From: Micromonospora nigra
GTDB lineage: Bacteria; Actinomycetota; Actinomycetes; Mycobacteriales; Micromonosporaceae
Reading direction: 5' to 3'
Assembly: GCF_900091585.1 (NCBI RefSeq)
Contig: NZ_FMHT01000003.1
Span: forward strand, 372,001-436,000
DNA: 64,000 nucleotides
Within the stretch, counting starts at the first letter, position 1. Each line of letters opens with the position of its first letter. The position numbers and the translations under genes are program-made. Under the pieces are notes generated by a model. That model was not told the origin of the DNA and ran no database searches. It saw only the letters and a list, made by a program, of their open reading frames with translations. Positions 24,139 to 32,908 of this stretch are shown here, one piece after another.

Positions 24139-25065
24139 ATGACTACCGCGTTGCGCCGGGCGGCCCACTGGCACCGCCCGCTCATGCTCCTCACCTCGGC
24201 GATGGCGGTGCTCACCGTCGTCGCCGCCGTCGGCGTGTTCACCGATCCGCGCATTCTCACCGGCGTGCCGATCTGGCTCAAGCCGTTGAAGTTCGCCGTC
24301 TCCTTCGGGTTGTACGGCGTCACCCTCGCCTGGATGCTGTCGCAGTTGCGGCGCCGTAGCCGGGTCGCGGAATGGTCGGCGACCGTCATCGTCGCCATGT
24401 CGCTGGCCGAGCTGGTGGTGATCGTCGTGCAGGTGCTGCGCGGCACGACGAGCCACTACAACGGCACGACCCCGTTCGACACCGTCATGTGGCAGGTGAT
24501 GGGCGCGTCGATCATGGTGTTGTTCGGGGCGCACGTCGTCATCGGTGTCGCGTTGCTGTTCCGCCCGGTCAGGGACCGGGCCACCAGGGTGGCGGTAGGG
24601 CTCGGGATCGGCCTGTCCAGCCTGGGGATGCTGGTCGCGATACCGATGGTGCGGGCAAGCCAGGCCCCGGCAGTCGAGGGGATCACCGGGGCGCACAGCG
24701 TCGGTGTGCCCGACGGCGGACCCGGGCTGCCGCTGGTCGGATGGAGCACCACCGGCGGTGACCTGCGTATCGGGCATTTCGTGGGGCTGCACGCGTTGCA
24801 GGTGCTGCCGATCCTGGCGATCCTGCTGCAGCGGCTCGGGACACGACTGGACGAGCGGACCCGCGTACGGCTGCTGGTGGTCGCGGGCGCGGCGTACGGC
24901 GTACTCACGATGCTGTTGACCTGGCAGGCCCTGCGCGGGCAGCCGCTGCTGCGCCCGGACCCGGCCACCCTCGGCGCGGTGGCAGCCCTGGTGGCCGCGA
25001 CCGCGACCGCCGCCGGGGTGGTCGTGGCCCACCGTCGTCGCCCGGAACTGGTGCTGGCGGCGTGA
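24139..25065 (+). CDS. Conserved multi-pass membrane protein, unknown function
   Basis: 308 aa, ATG. Eight or so hydrophobic segments (first at about 15-37, last at 282-300) with a conserved-looking WLKPLKFAVSFGLYGVTLAW early loop and GHFVGLHALQVLPILA. These resemble uncharacterised actinobacterial membrane proteins; I cannot name a function. Its stop overlaps the GTG of the ABA4-like gene (GTGA), so the two are translated together. Confidence 0.75.
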   Translation: MTTALRRAAHWHRPLMLLTSAMAVLTVVAAVGVFTDPRILTGVPIWLKPLKFAVSFGLYGVTLAWMLSQLRRRSRVAEWSATVIVAMSLAELVVIVVQVLRGTTSHYNGTTPFDTVMWQVMGASIMVLFGAHVVIGVALLFRPVRDRATRVAVGLGIGLSSLGMLVAIPMVRASQAPAVEGITGAHSVGVPDGGPGLPLVGWSTTGGDLRIGHFVGLHALQVLPILAILLQRLGTRLDERTRVRLLVVAGAAYGVLTMLLTWQALRGQPLLRPDPATLGAVAALVAATATAAGVVVAHRRRPELVLAA

Positions 25066-25514
25066 CCGGCGTGCTGTTCGAGCTGAGTTTCGCGGTGGCC
25101 GCGCCGTTCTGGGCGCTGATGATCCTGCTTCCGCGCTGGTCCTGGACCGAACGGATCGTCAGGTCGCCGCTGATCGTGCTGCCGGTCGTGGTGATCTACG
25201 GGCTGCTGGTGATCCCGGCGATGGGCGACGTGCTGCCGGCCGTCACGTCGCCGACCCTGGACGGGGTACGCGACCTGCTCGGCACCGACACCGGGGCGGC
25301 TGCGGGCTGGGCGCACATGATCGGATTCGACCTGTTCGTCGGGCGGTGGGCGTGGCTGGACAGTCGGGAACGGCGCGTGCCGGCGCTGGTCATGGCCCCG
25401 GTCCTGGTGCTGACGATCCTGCTGGGGCCGCTCGGGTTGGCCGTCTACCTCGGGGTGCGCCTCAGGTGGGCCCGGCCGCAGGATGCCGGCTCCGAGCGCC
25501 AGCCCCTAGGCTGA
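25062..25514 (+). CDS. ABA4-like (DUF4281) membrane protein
   Basis: 150 aa, GTG overlapping the previous stop. Four membrane helices with the ABA4-type signature: FDLFVGRWAWLDSRERRVP near residue 90 and an LLGPLGLAVYLGVR C-terminal helix. Plant ABA4 takes part in neoxanthin formation; bacterial homologues are uncharacterised. It is coupled to the preceding membrane protein. Confidence 0.8.
   Translation: MTGVLFELSFAVAAPFWALMILLPRWSWTERIVRSPLIVLPVVVIYGLLVIPAMGDVLPAVTSPTLDGVRDLLGTDTGAAAGWAHMIGFDLFVGRWAWLDSRERRVPALVMAPVLVLTILLGPLGLAVYLGVRLRWARPQDAGSERQPLG
25507..25512 (+). promoter_or_regulatory. -10 box TAGGCT, leaderless start of histidine kinase
   Basis: TAGGCT ends 6 nt before the kinase GTG at 25519 and overlaps the last codons of the ABA4-like gene. 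No ribosome site is seen. Confidence 0.55.
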
Positions 25515-25518
25515 CGTC

Positions 25519-26745
25519 GTGGGGTGGGCGGGGCGGCTGTTCGACGTGCGGGACACGCTCGTGCGGATCCTGCTGCTCGACCTCACCGGCGTGGGTTATC
25601 TGCTCTTCGGTACGCCGGCCGGTCACCCGCCGACGGTCCCGCAGTGGATTCTCGCGGTGGTCGCGTTCGCGGTCGCGTTGGCGTTGCACCGCCGGCCTCT
25701 GGCCAACCTGGCGGGACAGACCGCGCTGCTGGCGGTCGCGATCGTCGTCGTCGACGACACCACGATCCACCAGGTGGGTGCCGGCTGGGCGTTGGTGGAA
25801 CTGACGGTGTGGGCCCGTCGGCCTCGGGTCATCTGGCTGGCGGCCGGGGCGCTGGCCACGGTCGCCCTGTCCGACTCGATCGGCGTGACGGTGCGGCAGT
25901 TCGCCGTCGGTGTGCTCGGGCTGGCGGTGCAGGTCGGTCTTCCGTTGCTGCTCGGCATGGTCATCCGCACGACCCGGGAGCTGAGCCGACAGGCTGAGCA
26001 GCGGGCCAGGGAGGAGCAGCGGCGACGTGAGTCCGACCACCGGGCCGCCCGTGCCGACGAACGCAGCGCCATCGCCCGTGAGCTGCACGACGTGGTCGCG
26101 CATCACGTGGCGTCGATGGTGCTGCGGGTCGGGGTGACCCGGCACGTGATCACGGACGTGGACCCACGCGTGGGCCAGGTGTTCGACGACGTGCACAGCA
26201 CGGGAACGGCGGCGTTGGCGGATCTGCGCCGGCTGGTGGCGGTGCTGCGCGACCCCGACGCGGTGCGCGGTGAGGCGACGCTGACCGCGATAGAGCCGTC
26301 GGCGGTGCCGGCGGCACTGGGTGCGGCGGTCGACCGGGCCCGCCAGGCCGGTGTCACCGTGGAGGCCGACGTCGACGCGGGGGTCGGTTCACTGGACGCC
26401 GTACGGGGCCTGGCGGTGCTGCGGCTGACCCAGGAGGCGCTGACCAACGTGGTGAAGCACGCCGGCCCGGCCGCGTTGGCGCGGTTGTCGGTGTCGGTGG
26501 TCGACGGGGCGGTGCACTGGGAGGTCACGGACAACGGGCGGGGTTCGGTGCCGGCACCGGTGCCGCCCGGCGGCGGTCACGGCATCACCGGCATGCGTGA
26601 GCGCGTCGATCTGCTCGGGGGCCGGTTGGAGGTGGGGCCGGCCGGTGCCGGTTGGCGGGTCGCCACGGTCCTACCGGCCGGGTCCGCCGGTCCGTCGCGT
26701 TATCGCGGAACGGCGACCGGGCCCCCCGCGTCGGAGGTGGCATGA
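25519..26745 (+). CDS. NarL-type sensor histidine kinase
   Basis: 408 aa. An N-terminal membrane part (about four to five helices, residues 15-150) is followed by a coiled linker and a HisKA_3 dimerisation helix with phospho-acceptor His190 in IARELHDVVAHHV. The HATPase domain has TQEALTNVVKHA (N box), VTDNGRG and GHGITGMRERV. The signal sensed is unknown. Its stop overlaps the ATG of the response regulator (ATGA). A TAGGCT -10 box suggests a leaderless transcript. Confidence 0.9.
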   Translation: MGWAGRLFDVRDTLVRILLLDLTGVGYLLFGTPAGHPPTVPQWILAVVAFAVALALHRRPLANLAGQTALLAVAIVVVDDTTIHQVGAGWALVELTVWARRPRVIWLAAGALATVALSDSIGVTVRQFAVGVLGLAVQVGLPLLLGMVIRTTRELSRQAEQRAREEQRRRESDHRAARADERSAIARELHDVVAHHVASMVLRVGVTRHVITDVDPRVGQVFDDVHSTGTAALADLRRLVAVLRDPDAVRGEATLTAIEPSAVPAALGAAVDRARQAGVTVEADVDAGVGSLDAVRGLAVLRLTQEALTNVVKHAGPAALARLSVSVVDGAVHWEVTDNGRGSVPAPVPPGGGHGITGMRERVDLLGGRLEVGPAGAGWRVATVLPAGSAGPSRYRGTATGPPASEVA

Positions 26746-27368
26746 TCCGCGTCCTGCTGGTCGACGACCAGCATCTCATCCGCGCGGGCCTGCGGATGCT
26801 CTGCGACGCTCAGCCGGACATCGAGGTCGTCGGCGAGGCCGACAACGGCCGCGAGGCCGTCTTGCTGGCAGCGCGACTCGTCCCCGACGTCGTCGTGATG
26901 GACCTGCGGATGCCCGGCGTCGACGGGATCACCGCGACCAGCCGGATCCTCGCCGATCGTCCCGCCACCCGGATCCTCGTGCTGACCACCTTCGGCGACG
27001 ACGACCACCTCTATCCGGCGTTGACCGCCGGGGCCTGCGGGTTCCTGCTCAAGGACGCCCCGCCCGCCGACCTGGTCGACGGGGTCCGCCGGGCCGCCGC
27101 CGGGGACAGTCCGTTCAGCCAGCAGGTGCTGCAACGGCTGGTCCACCGCGCCGTGCACGCCCGGCCCGAAACGCCACGGCCCGCCCCGGGTCTGACGGCC
27201 CGTGAGCAGGACGTGCTGCACCTGGTGGCCGAGGGATTGTCCAACACGGAGATCGCCGATCGGCTCCACATCGGGGTCACCACCGTCAAGACCCACATCA
27301 CCAGCCTGATGACCAAGACCAACAGCCCCAACCGGGTACGCCTGGCCCTGTTCGCCCGCGAAGCCTGA
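26742..27368 (+). CDS. LuxR/NarL-family response regulator
   Basis: 208 aa from ATG 26742, the 4-nt overlap start; longer frames run into the kinase gene. The receiver domain has IRVLLVDDQHLIRAGL, phospho-acceptor Asp54 in VVVMDLRMPG, and Lys in FLLKDAPP. The C-terminal LuxR helix-turn-helix (about 142-205) has LTAREQDVLHLVAEGLSN and GVTTVKTHITSLM. It is the partner of the kinase before it; targets are unknown. Confidence 0.92.
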   Translation: MIRVLLVDDQHLIRAGLRMLCDAQPDIEVVGEADNGREAVLLAARLVPDVVVMDLRMPGVDGITATSRILADRPATRILVLTTFGDDDHLYPALTAGACGFLLKDAPPADLVDGVRRAAAGDSPFSQQVLQRLVHRAVHARPETPRPAPGLTAREQDVLHLVAEGLSNTEIADRLHIGVTTVKTHITSLMTKTNSPNRVRLALFAREA

Positions 27369-27552
27369 GGCTGACGGCAGCGGTGGCCAGCAGCACGCCG
27401 CCGGCCCGTGTCCGCCGCCGGCGGCACCTACCGTAAGCGGCGGGGCACCCGCCGAACCCCGTGGGACGTCCCCGGGGTACGGCTGCGGATCATCGTGTCG
27501 GAGTGGGCTGTTACGGTCTCGCCGCCCTTGCCGCAGTCGTACGGAGGTTGGT

Positions 27553-28485
27553 GTGATCCATTCGCACGCGTCGTCGTTCGCCGGGTTACCGGTGTTGCCC
27601 TTCACACCGGGCATGACACTGCCGGAGGATCCGTCCGCCGTGGCGTGGCGGCTGGAGGTCGAGAACTCCGAGGCGGGGCCGAAGGAGTTCACCGGCCTGG
27701 TCCGGGCGATGCTCGACGAGGTGCCGCACGAGTCGGTGCGAGCCGTGGTGGTGGGTGAATGGGGCGAGGCCTACGACCGCACGCTGCCGGTCGACCTGCT
27801 GGTCGACGCGGCACGACGGTGGCCGCACCTCCGGGCGGTCTTCCTCGCCGACCTGCTCAGCGAGCAGTGCGAGATCTCGTGGTTGAGCCACGACGACGTG
27901 ACTCCGCTGCTGGCGGCGTGCCCGGCGTTGGAGGTGTTGTGGATCCGCGGCGCCGACGGCCTGGAGTTGACTCCGGTGCGCCACACCGGGCTGCGGGAAC
28001 TGCGTATCGAGTCCGGTGGCCTGCCGGGCGAGGTGGTGCGCGCGGTCGGGGCGTGTGATCTGCCGCAGCTGCGGCGGCTCGACCTGTGGCTGGGCTGTGA
28101 GGACTACTACGGTGACAGCACGGTGCAGGATCTCGCCACCATCCTGGCCGGCAGCAACCTGCCGGCGCTGCGGCACCTGGCGCTGTGCAACGCGGAGAAC
28201 GCCGACGCGGTCACCGCGGCGGTGGCCAGCGCCCCGGTCGTCGGCCGGCTGGAGGTCCTCGACCTGTCGATGGGGGTGCTCACCGACGAGGGCGGCGCGG
28301 CGCTGCTGGCCGGTCAGCCGCTGACTCACCTGCGCCGCCTGGACCTGCACCATCACTACCTGTCCGAGGAGACGGCCGCGGCGGTGGTCGCCGCGCTGCC
28401 GGGCGTGCAGGTCGACGTGTCCGACCCGCAGGAACCCGAGGACTACGACGGCACGATCTACCGCTACACCGCGGTCGGGGAGTGA
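27553..28485 (+). CDS. STM4015-family leucine-rich-repeat-like protein
   Basis: 310 aa, GTG 27553 with GGAGG 5 nt upstream. The second half is a run of imperfect LRR-like units (LRELRIESGGLPGE, LRRLDLWLGCEDYY, LRHLALCN, LEVLDLSMGVLTDEGG, LRRLDLHHHYLS), preceded by a conserved-looking FAGLPVLPF start. I recognise it as the STM4015 type by its place next to STM4014, STM4013, STM4012 and STM4011 homologues in matching order. Function unknown; a scaffold or substrate-recognition role is a guess. Confidence 0.85.
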   Translation: MIHSHASSFAGLPVLPFTPGMTLPEDPSAVAWRLEVENSEAGPKEFTGLVRAMLDEVPHESVRAVVVGEWGEAYDRTLPVDLLVDAARRWPHLRAVFLADLLSEQCEISWLSHDDVTPLLAACPALEVLWIRGADGLELTPVRHTGLRELRIESGGLPGEVVRAVGACDLPQLRRLDLWLGCEDYYGDSTVQDLATILAGSNLPALRHLALCNAENADAVTAAVASAPVVGRLEVLDLSMGVLTDEGGAALLAGQPLTHLRRLDLHHHYLSEETAAAVVAALPGVQVDVSDPQEPEDYDGTIYRYTAVGE

Positions 28486-28491
28486 ACAGGG

Positions 28492-28578
28492 ATGGCGTTG
28501 CCCTTCCGGGTCCGGGTGTCCGACGGCCGGCCGGCCGTCGGGGTTGCGGGGCCGGTCCACCCGGCGGTGTCGGCGTGA
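28492..28578 (+). CDS. Possible 28-aa peptide ORF between STM4015 and STM4014 genes
   Basis: ATG 28492 to TGA 28576-28578, ending 1 nt before the STM4014 ATG. Sequence begins MALPFRVRVSDGRP and ends VHPAVSA. Only a weak purine stretch (AACAGGG) precedes it. The position, filling the only real gap in an otherwise overlapping operon with two radical SAM enzymes and an ATP-grasp protein, makes a small substrate or coupling peptide conceivable. It could equally be chance. Confidence 0.3.
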   Translation: MALPFRVRVSDGRPAVGVAGPVHPAVSA

Positions 28579-28579
28579 C

Positions 28580-29719
28580 ATGCGACTGACGGTGGTCGGT
28601 AACGCCGGTCGTCGCCGGGTGGAGATGTTCACCCGGGCGGCGCTGGCCGCAGGTCTGCCCCGGCCCGAGGTGCTGCCCTGGGTCGACGTGCTGACCGGGG
28701 CCGCGCCGCCACCGGCCGGGGCGTTGGTGCGGGTGGACTCCCCCGGTCAGGATCCGCAGGTCGACCAGTTGCTGCGCCGGTCGGCCACCGCCACCCGGCC
28801 GGGCGAGTTGGTCGGCCTGGCCGACGCGTACGCCGGTCTGGTCGACGGCATGGCGCGGGTGGCGGCAGGTGGCGCGGAACTGCTCAACCAGCCCGACGAC
28901 GTCGCGGTGCTGTGTGACAAGCGGCGCTGTCACGCCGTGTTGTCGGCGGCCGGGCTGCCGGTGCCGGCCGCGTTGCCACCGGTCCGTGGGTACGCCGAAC
29001 TCCGGGCGGAGATGGCGGCGGCCGGCTGGACGAGGGTGTTCGTGAAGCCGGCGCACGGGTCGTCCGCGGCCGGGGTGATCGCACTTGCGGTCGGGTCCCC
29101 ACGTGCGGCGGGCCGACCCGGGCGGCACCGCTGCGGCCGGGTGCACGCGGTCACCACGATCGAGCACACCCCGCAGGCGCTGTTCAACTCCCTCCGGTTG
29201 CGTCGTTACACCGACGAGTCGCAGGTCGCCGCGATCGTCGACCGGCTCGCCCCGGACGGTCTGCACGTCGAACGATGGCTGCCCAAAGCCGGGCTGGGTG
29301 ACCGGGTGGTGGACGTGCGGGTGCTGGTGGTCGCGGGGCGGCCCACGCACGCGGTGGTCCGCGCCGCCCGGGGGCCACTGACCAACCTGCATCTGGGAAA
29401 CGCGCGTGGTGATCTCGCCGAGTTGCGGGCGGCGGCCGGGGTACGCGCCTGGTCGGCGGCGATGGAGGCGTGTGAGCGGGTCGGGGCGTGCTTTCCCGGG
29501 TCGCTGCACGTCGGGGTCGACCTGATGTTCCTGGTCGGTTGGCGTCGGCACGCCGTGGCCGAGGTCAACGCGTTCGGTGACCTGCTGCCCGGGGTGCTCC
29601 ATGACGGGCGGGACAGCTACGCCGAGCAGGTGCACGCACTGACCAGTGGTCGGTGGCAGCGGTGGCGGGCGTCCGTCGGGGCGGCCTCGGGCGGGGAGCA
29701 GGTCGCGTGCGCAGCCTGA
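28580..29719 (+). CDS. STM4014-family ATP-grasp-like protein
   Basis: 379 aa from ATG 28580 (MRLTVVGNAGRR); a TTG-started longer frame is less likely. ATP-grasp elements: CDKRRCHAVLSAAGLPVPA, VFVKPAHGSSAAGV (nucleotide lysine), RVLVVAGRPTHAVVR and a metal-site DLMFLVG...AVAEVNAFGDLLPG near the C-terminus. Such enzymes ligate carboxylates to amines. Its 3' end overlaps the hydrolase start by 13 nt. Substrate unknown. Confidence 0.85.
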   Translation: MRLTVVGNAGRRRVEMFTRAALAAGLPRPEVLPWVDVLTGAAPPPAGALVRVDSPGQDPQVDQLLRRSATATRPGELVGLADAYAGLVDGMARVAAGGAELLNQPDDVAVLCDKRRCHAVLSAAGLPVPAALPPVRGYAELRAEMAAAGWTRVFVKPAHGSSAAGVIALAVGSPRAAGRPGRHRCGRVHAVTTIEHTPQALFNSLRLRRYTDESQVAAIVDRLAPDGLHVERWLPKAGLGDRVVDVRVLVVAGRPTHAVVRAARGPLTNLHLGNARGDLAELRAAAGVRAWSAAMEACERVGACFPGSLHVGVDLMFLVGWRRHAVAEVNAFGDLLPGVLHDGRDSYAEQVHALTSGRWQRWRASVGAASGGEQVACAA

Positions 29720-30510
29720 TCGGTAGCCACGACCTGCTGCTGGTCACCCTCGACACGTTGCGATACGACGTGGCCGCGGAGGTGGCGGCGGCGGGGGGCA
29801 CCCCGCAGTTGGCGCGGGCGCTGCCGGGTGGACGGTGGGAACGACGCCACTCCCCCGCCAGCTTCACCTACGCCGCGCACCACGCCTTCTTCGCCGGTTT
29901 CCTGCCCACGCCGGTGCGGCCGGGCCACCACGAGCGGCTGTTCTCGGCGGCGTTCCCGGGCAGTGCGACCTCCGGGGCCGACACGTGGGTGTTCGACGCC
30001 CCGGACCTGCCGACCGCCCTCGCCGAGGTCGGCTACCACACGCTCTGCCTGGGTGGAGTGGGGTTCTTCAACCGGTGCAGCCCGCTGGGGGCGGTGCTGC
30101 CGGGCATGTTCGCCGAGGCGCACTGGGAGCCGGAGTTCGGCGTCACCTCCCCCACCTGCCTGGACGCGCAGCTCGACCGGCTGGCCGAGGTGCTGCCCCG
30201 GGTGCCGGCGGCGCAGCCGCTGTTCACCTTCCTCAACGTCGCCGCGCTGCACCAACCCAACCGGCACCACCTGCCCGGCGCGCAGACCGACAGCCGGGCC
30301 AGTCACGCCGCCGCGCTGCGGTACGTCGACGGGCGCATCGGTCGGCTGTTCGCCCTGGTCACCGGCCGGGGGCGGCCGGTGTTCACCATCATCTGCTCCG
30401 ACCACGGCACCGCCTACGGCGAGGATGGCCACACCGGCCACCGCATCGGCCACGACGTGGTGTGGACCGTCCCGTACGCCCACTTCGTCCTGTCTCCGGG
30501 GGAATGGTGA
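29707..30510 (+). CDS. STM4013/SEN3800-family alkaline-phosphatase-fold hydrolase
   Basis: 267 aa from GTG 29707. It looks like a compact sulfatase/phosphodiesterase of the alkaline phosphatase superfamily: LLLVTLDTLRYDV carries the first metal Asp and nucleophile Thr, and ICSDHGTAYGEDGHTGHRIG near the C-terminus carries metal Asp/His residues. There is no signal peptide, so it acts in the cytoplasm. The substrate is unknown; hydrolysis of a phospho- or sulfo-ester intermediate made by its operon partners is an inference. Confidence 0.85.
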   Translation: MRSLIGSHDLLLVTLDTLRYDVAAEVAAAGGTPQLARALPGGRWERRHSPASFTYAAHHAFFAGFLPTPVRPGHHERLFSAAFPGSATSGADTWVFDAPDLPTALAEVGYHTLCLGGVGFFNRCSPLGAVLPGMFAEAHWEPEFGVTSPTCLDAQLDRLAEVLPRVPAAQPLFTFLNVAALHQPNRHHLPGAQTDSRASHAAALRYVDGRIGRLFALVTGRGRPVFTIICSDHGTAYGEDGHTGHRIGHDVVWTVPYAHFVLSPGEW

Positions 30511-31832
30511 CCAGCACCGAGGCGAGCCTCGACGGCTCCCCGTACCAGCAGTACCTGTACGCGTACCCGCACAAGACGTCCTACCGGCCGCTGCGGCCCC
30601 GCCCGTCGCTGGCCGAGGTGTGGCGGGCCGAACCACGCGAGGCGTTGTTCCTCTACCTGCACGTGCCGTTCTGCGAGATGCGGTGCGGCTTCTGCAACCT
30701 GTTCACCCGCGCCCACGCCCCACAGGAGCAGGTGACCGCGTACCTGCGGCAGCTGCGCCGGCAGGCCGAACAGGTCGCCGACGCCCTCGGCGGCGACGCG
30801 GGATACGCCCGTGCCGCGTTCGGTGGCGGCACCCCGACGTACCTGACCGCCGGGGAGCTGACCGAGCTGTTCGACATCGCCACCGGCACGGTCGGCGCGC
30901 GGCTGCCGGGCGTACCCCTGTCGGTGGAGACCTCACCGGCCACCGCCACGCCGGACCGGCTCGCGGTGCTCGCCGCGCACGGTACGACGCGGGTGAGCAT
31001 CGGCGTGCAGAGCTTCCTGGACGTCGAGGCCCGTGCCGCCGGCCGGCCACAGCGTTGCACGGAGGTGGAGACGGCGCTGGCTGCGATCCGGCAGGCCCGC
31101 ATCCCGGTGCTCAACATCGACCTGATCTACGGCATCGACGGGCAGAACGCCGGCACCTGGCAGGAGAGCCTGGACGCGGCACTGGCCTGGCAGCCCGAGG
31201 AGCTGTACCTGTACCCGCTGTACGTGCGGCCGCTGACGGGGCTCGGCCGGCGCGCCCACGACCGGGCCGACTGGGACGCCCAACGGTTGGCCCTCTACCG
31301 GCAGGCCGTGGAGACCCTCGGCGCGGCCGGGTACCGGCAGGAGTCGATGCGCCAGTTCCGCCGCCGCGACGTGCCGGTGCCCGACGGCCCGGACTACTGC
31401 TGCCAGGACGACGGCATGGTCGGCCTCGGGTGCGGTGCGCGTTCCTACACCACCGGCCTGCACTACTCGTTCGACTACGCGGTCAGCGTCTCCCAGGTGC
31501 GGGCGGTCCTCGACGACTACCTGGCCCGACCCGCCGACGACTTCCGGTACGCCGAGGTCGGGTTCCACCTCGACGATGCCGAGCAGCGCCGCCGCTGGCT
31601 GCTCACGTCGCTGCTGCGGGTCGACGGGGTGGACGCCGACGCCTACCGGGCACGGTTCGGGTGCCCGCCGACCGACGACTTCCCGCAGCTCGGTCGGCTC
31701 GTCGAGCGCGGCTGGGCCACCAACGGTGGGCTGCGGCTGACGGCTGCGGGGCTGGCCCGGTCAGACGCCATCGGCCCGTGGTTGACCTCCGCGCAGATCC
31801 GCGCCGCGATGACCGGGTTCGTGCTGCGGTGA
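30504..31832 (+). CDS. STM4012-family radical SAM protein (HemN-like)
   Basis: 442 aa from ATG 30504, overlapping the hydrolase by 7 nt. The [4Fe-4S] motif is C57-x3-C61-x2-C64 in HVPFCEMRCGFCNLF, followed by FGGGTPTYLT, VSIGVQSF and IDLIYGIDGQ as in the HemN/coproporphyrinogen dehydrogenase-like group. A C-terminal winged-helix-like part (about 360-442) follows. Despite the HemN resemblance, the genomic setting argues against haem synthesis. Expected chemistry: radical modification of an unknown substrate. Confidence 0.9.
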   Translation: MVTSTEASLDGSPYQQYLYAYPHKTSYRPLRPRPSLAEVWRAEPREALFLYLHVPFCEMRCGFCNLFTRAHAPQEQVTAYLRQLRRQAEQVADALGGDAGYARAAFGGGTPTYLTAGELTELFDIATGTVGARLPGVPLSVETSPATATPDRLAVLAAHGTTRVSIGVQSFLDVEARAAGRPQRCTEVETALAAIRQARIPVLNIDLIYGIDGQNAGTWQESLDAALAWQPEELYLYPLYVRPLTGLGRRAHDRADWDAQRLALYRQAVETLGAAGYRQESMRQFRRRDVPVPDGPDYCCQDDGMVGLGCGARSYTTGLHYSFDYAVSVSQVRAVLDDYLARPADDFRYAEVGFHLDDAEQRRRWLLTSLLRVDGVDADAYRARFGCPPTDDFPQLGRLVERGWATNGGLRLTAAGLARSDAIGPWLTSAQIRAAMTGFVLR

Positions 31833-32686
31833 ACCTGACCGTCCTCTACCGCGGGCCGCTCGCCAGCTGCAACTACGACTGCCCGTACTGTCCCTTCGCG
31901 AAGCGGCACGACCCGCCGGAGCTGCTGCGCGCGGACCGGGCCGCGTTGACCCGGTTCACCGGCTGGGTGGCGGCGACCACCGACGTGCGGCTGTCGGTGC
32001 TGTTCACCCCGTGGGGCGAGGGGCTGACCCGCAGTTGGTACCGGGAGGCGATGGTGACGCTGTCCCACCTGCCGCACGTGGAACGGGTGGTCATCCAGAC
32101 CAATCTCGCCGCCCGCGTCGACTGGCTGGCCGACGCCGACCCCCGGTCCGCTGCCCTGTGGACGACCTTCCATCCGGGGCAGATCGACCGGCAACAGTTC
32201 CTGCGCCGCTGCGCCCGTCTGGGCGAGTTGGGCGTCCGCTACTCCGTCGGGGTGGTCGGCCTGCCGGAACACCTCGACGAGGCGCGGGCGCTGCGCGCCG
32301 CGCTCCCGGAGGACGTCTACCTGTGGGTGAACGCCGCCGACGGCCGCCGCTACGACGCCGCCGAGGAGGCCACCTGGACCGGGTTGGACCCGCACTTCGG
32401 TTACAGCGTCCGTCCACACCTGTCGCTCGATCGTCCCTGCCATGCCGGGGAGAGCGCCATCTCCGTGCTCGGCGACGGCACCGTTCGGCGCTGCCACTTC
32501 ATCCCCACCCCCATCGGCAACCTGTACGACGGATCGTGGCGGGCCGCGTTGCGGCCCCGGCTGTGCAGCAACGCGATCTGCGACTGCCACATCGGTTACG
32601 TCCACCTCAAACCACTCGGCCTTCGGGACGTCTTCGCCGGTGGGGTCCTGGAACGCGTTCCTGCCGCCTGGCCGCTGCCGCGCTGA
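31829..32686 (+). CDS. STM4011-family radical SAM protein
   Basis: 285 aa, GTG 31829 overlapping the STM4012 stop. The radical SAM cluster is C14-x3-C18-x2-C21 in SCNYDCPYCPFAKR, very near the N-terminus. The C-terminal 60 residues hold at least five more Cys (RPCHAGE, RRCHFIP, LCSNAICDCHIGYVH), suggesting an auxiliary iron-sulfur cluster of SPASM/twitch kind. It ends the operon. Target unknown. Confidence 0.9.
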   Translation: MNLTVLYRGPLASCNYDCPYCPFAKRHDPPELLRADRAALTRFTGWVAATTDVRLSVLFTPWGEGLTRSWYREAMVTLSHLPHVERVVIQTNLAARVDWLADADPRSAALWTTFHPGQIDRQQFLRRCARLGELGVRYSVGVVGLPEHLDEARALRAALPEDVYLWVNAADGRRYDAAEEATWTGLDPHFGYSVRPHLSLDRPCHAGESAISVLGDGTVRRCHFIPTPIGNLYDGSWRAALRPRLCSNAICDCHIGYVHLKPLGLRDVFAGGVLERVPAAWPLPR

Positions 32687-32895
32687 CGAACGGCCTGCTC
32701 CTCACGGCTGACCGGGATTCTCGCCTGCCGCTGTGGCAGCGCGTGCGTGGGTACGCCGTGCCACCTTCGGGGCAGACCGTACGACGAGGACGCCACGGAG
32801 TACCAGCCGCAGCCGCCACCGGCCCGGACGAGAGTCGTCACCATCGACTCGGGCTTCCGCCAGCCTGCTGCACCCTGTCCACAGCGGTCCCGCGA

Positions 32896-32901
32896 TAGGG
32901 T
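32896..32901 (+). promoter_or_regulatory. -10 box TAGGGT, leaderless start of acetyltransferase
   Basis: TAGGGT ends 7 nt before ATG 32909 with no ribosome site between them. Confidence 0.55.
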
Positions 32902-32908
32902 CGACCGC

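Noticed and set aside
28085..28485. Reading the LRR-like STM4015 gene as a eukaryotic-type effector
   Set aside because: No secretion signal, and it is locked in a metabolic operon.
30504..31832. HemN/coproporphyrinogen dehydrogenase as the function of the first radical SAM gene
   Set aside because: It has the HemN-like CxxxCxxC and GGGTPT motifs, but its gene order matches STM4012, and no haem genes are nearby.
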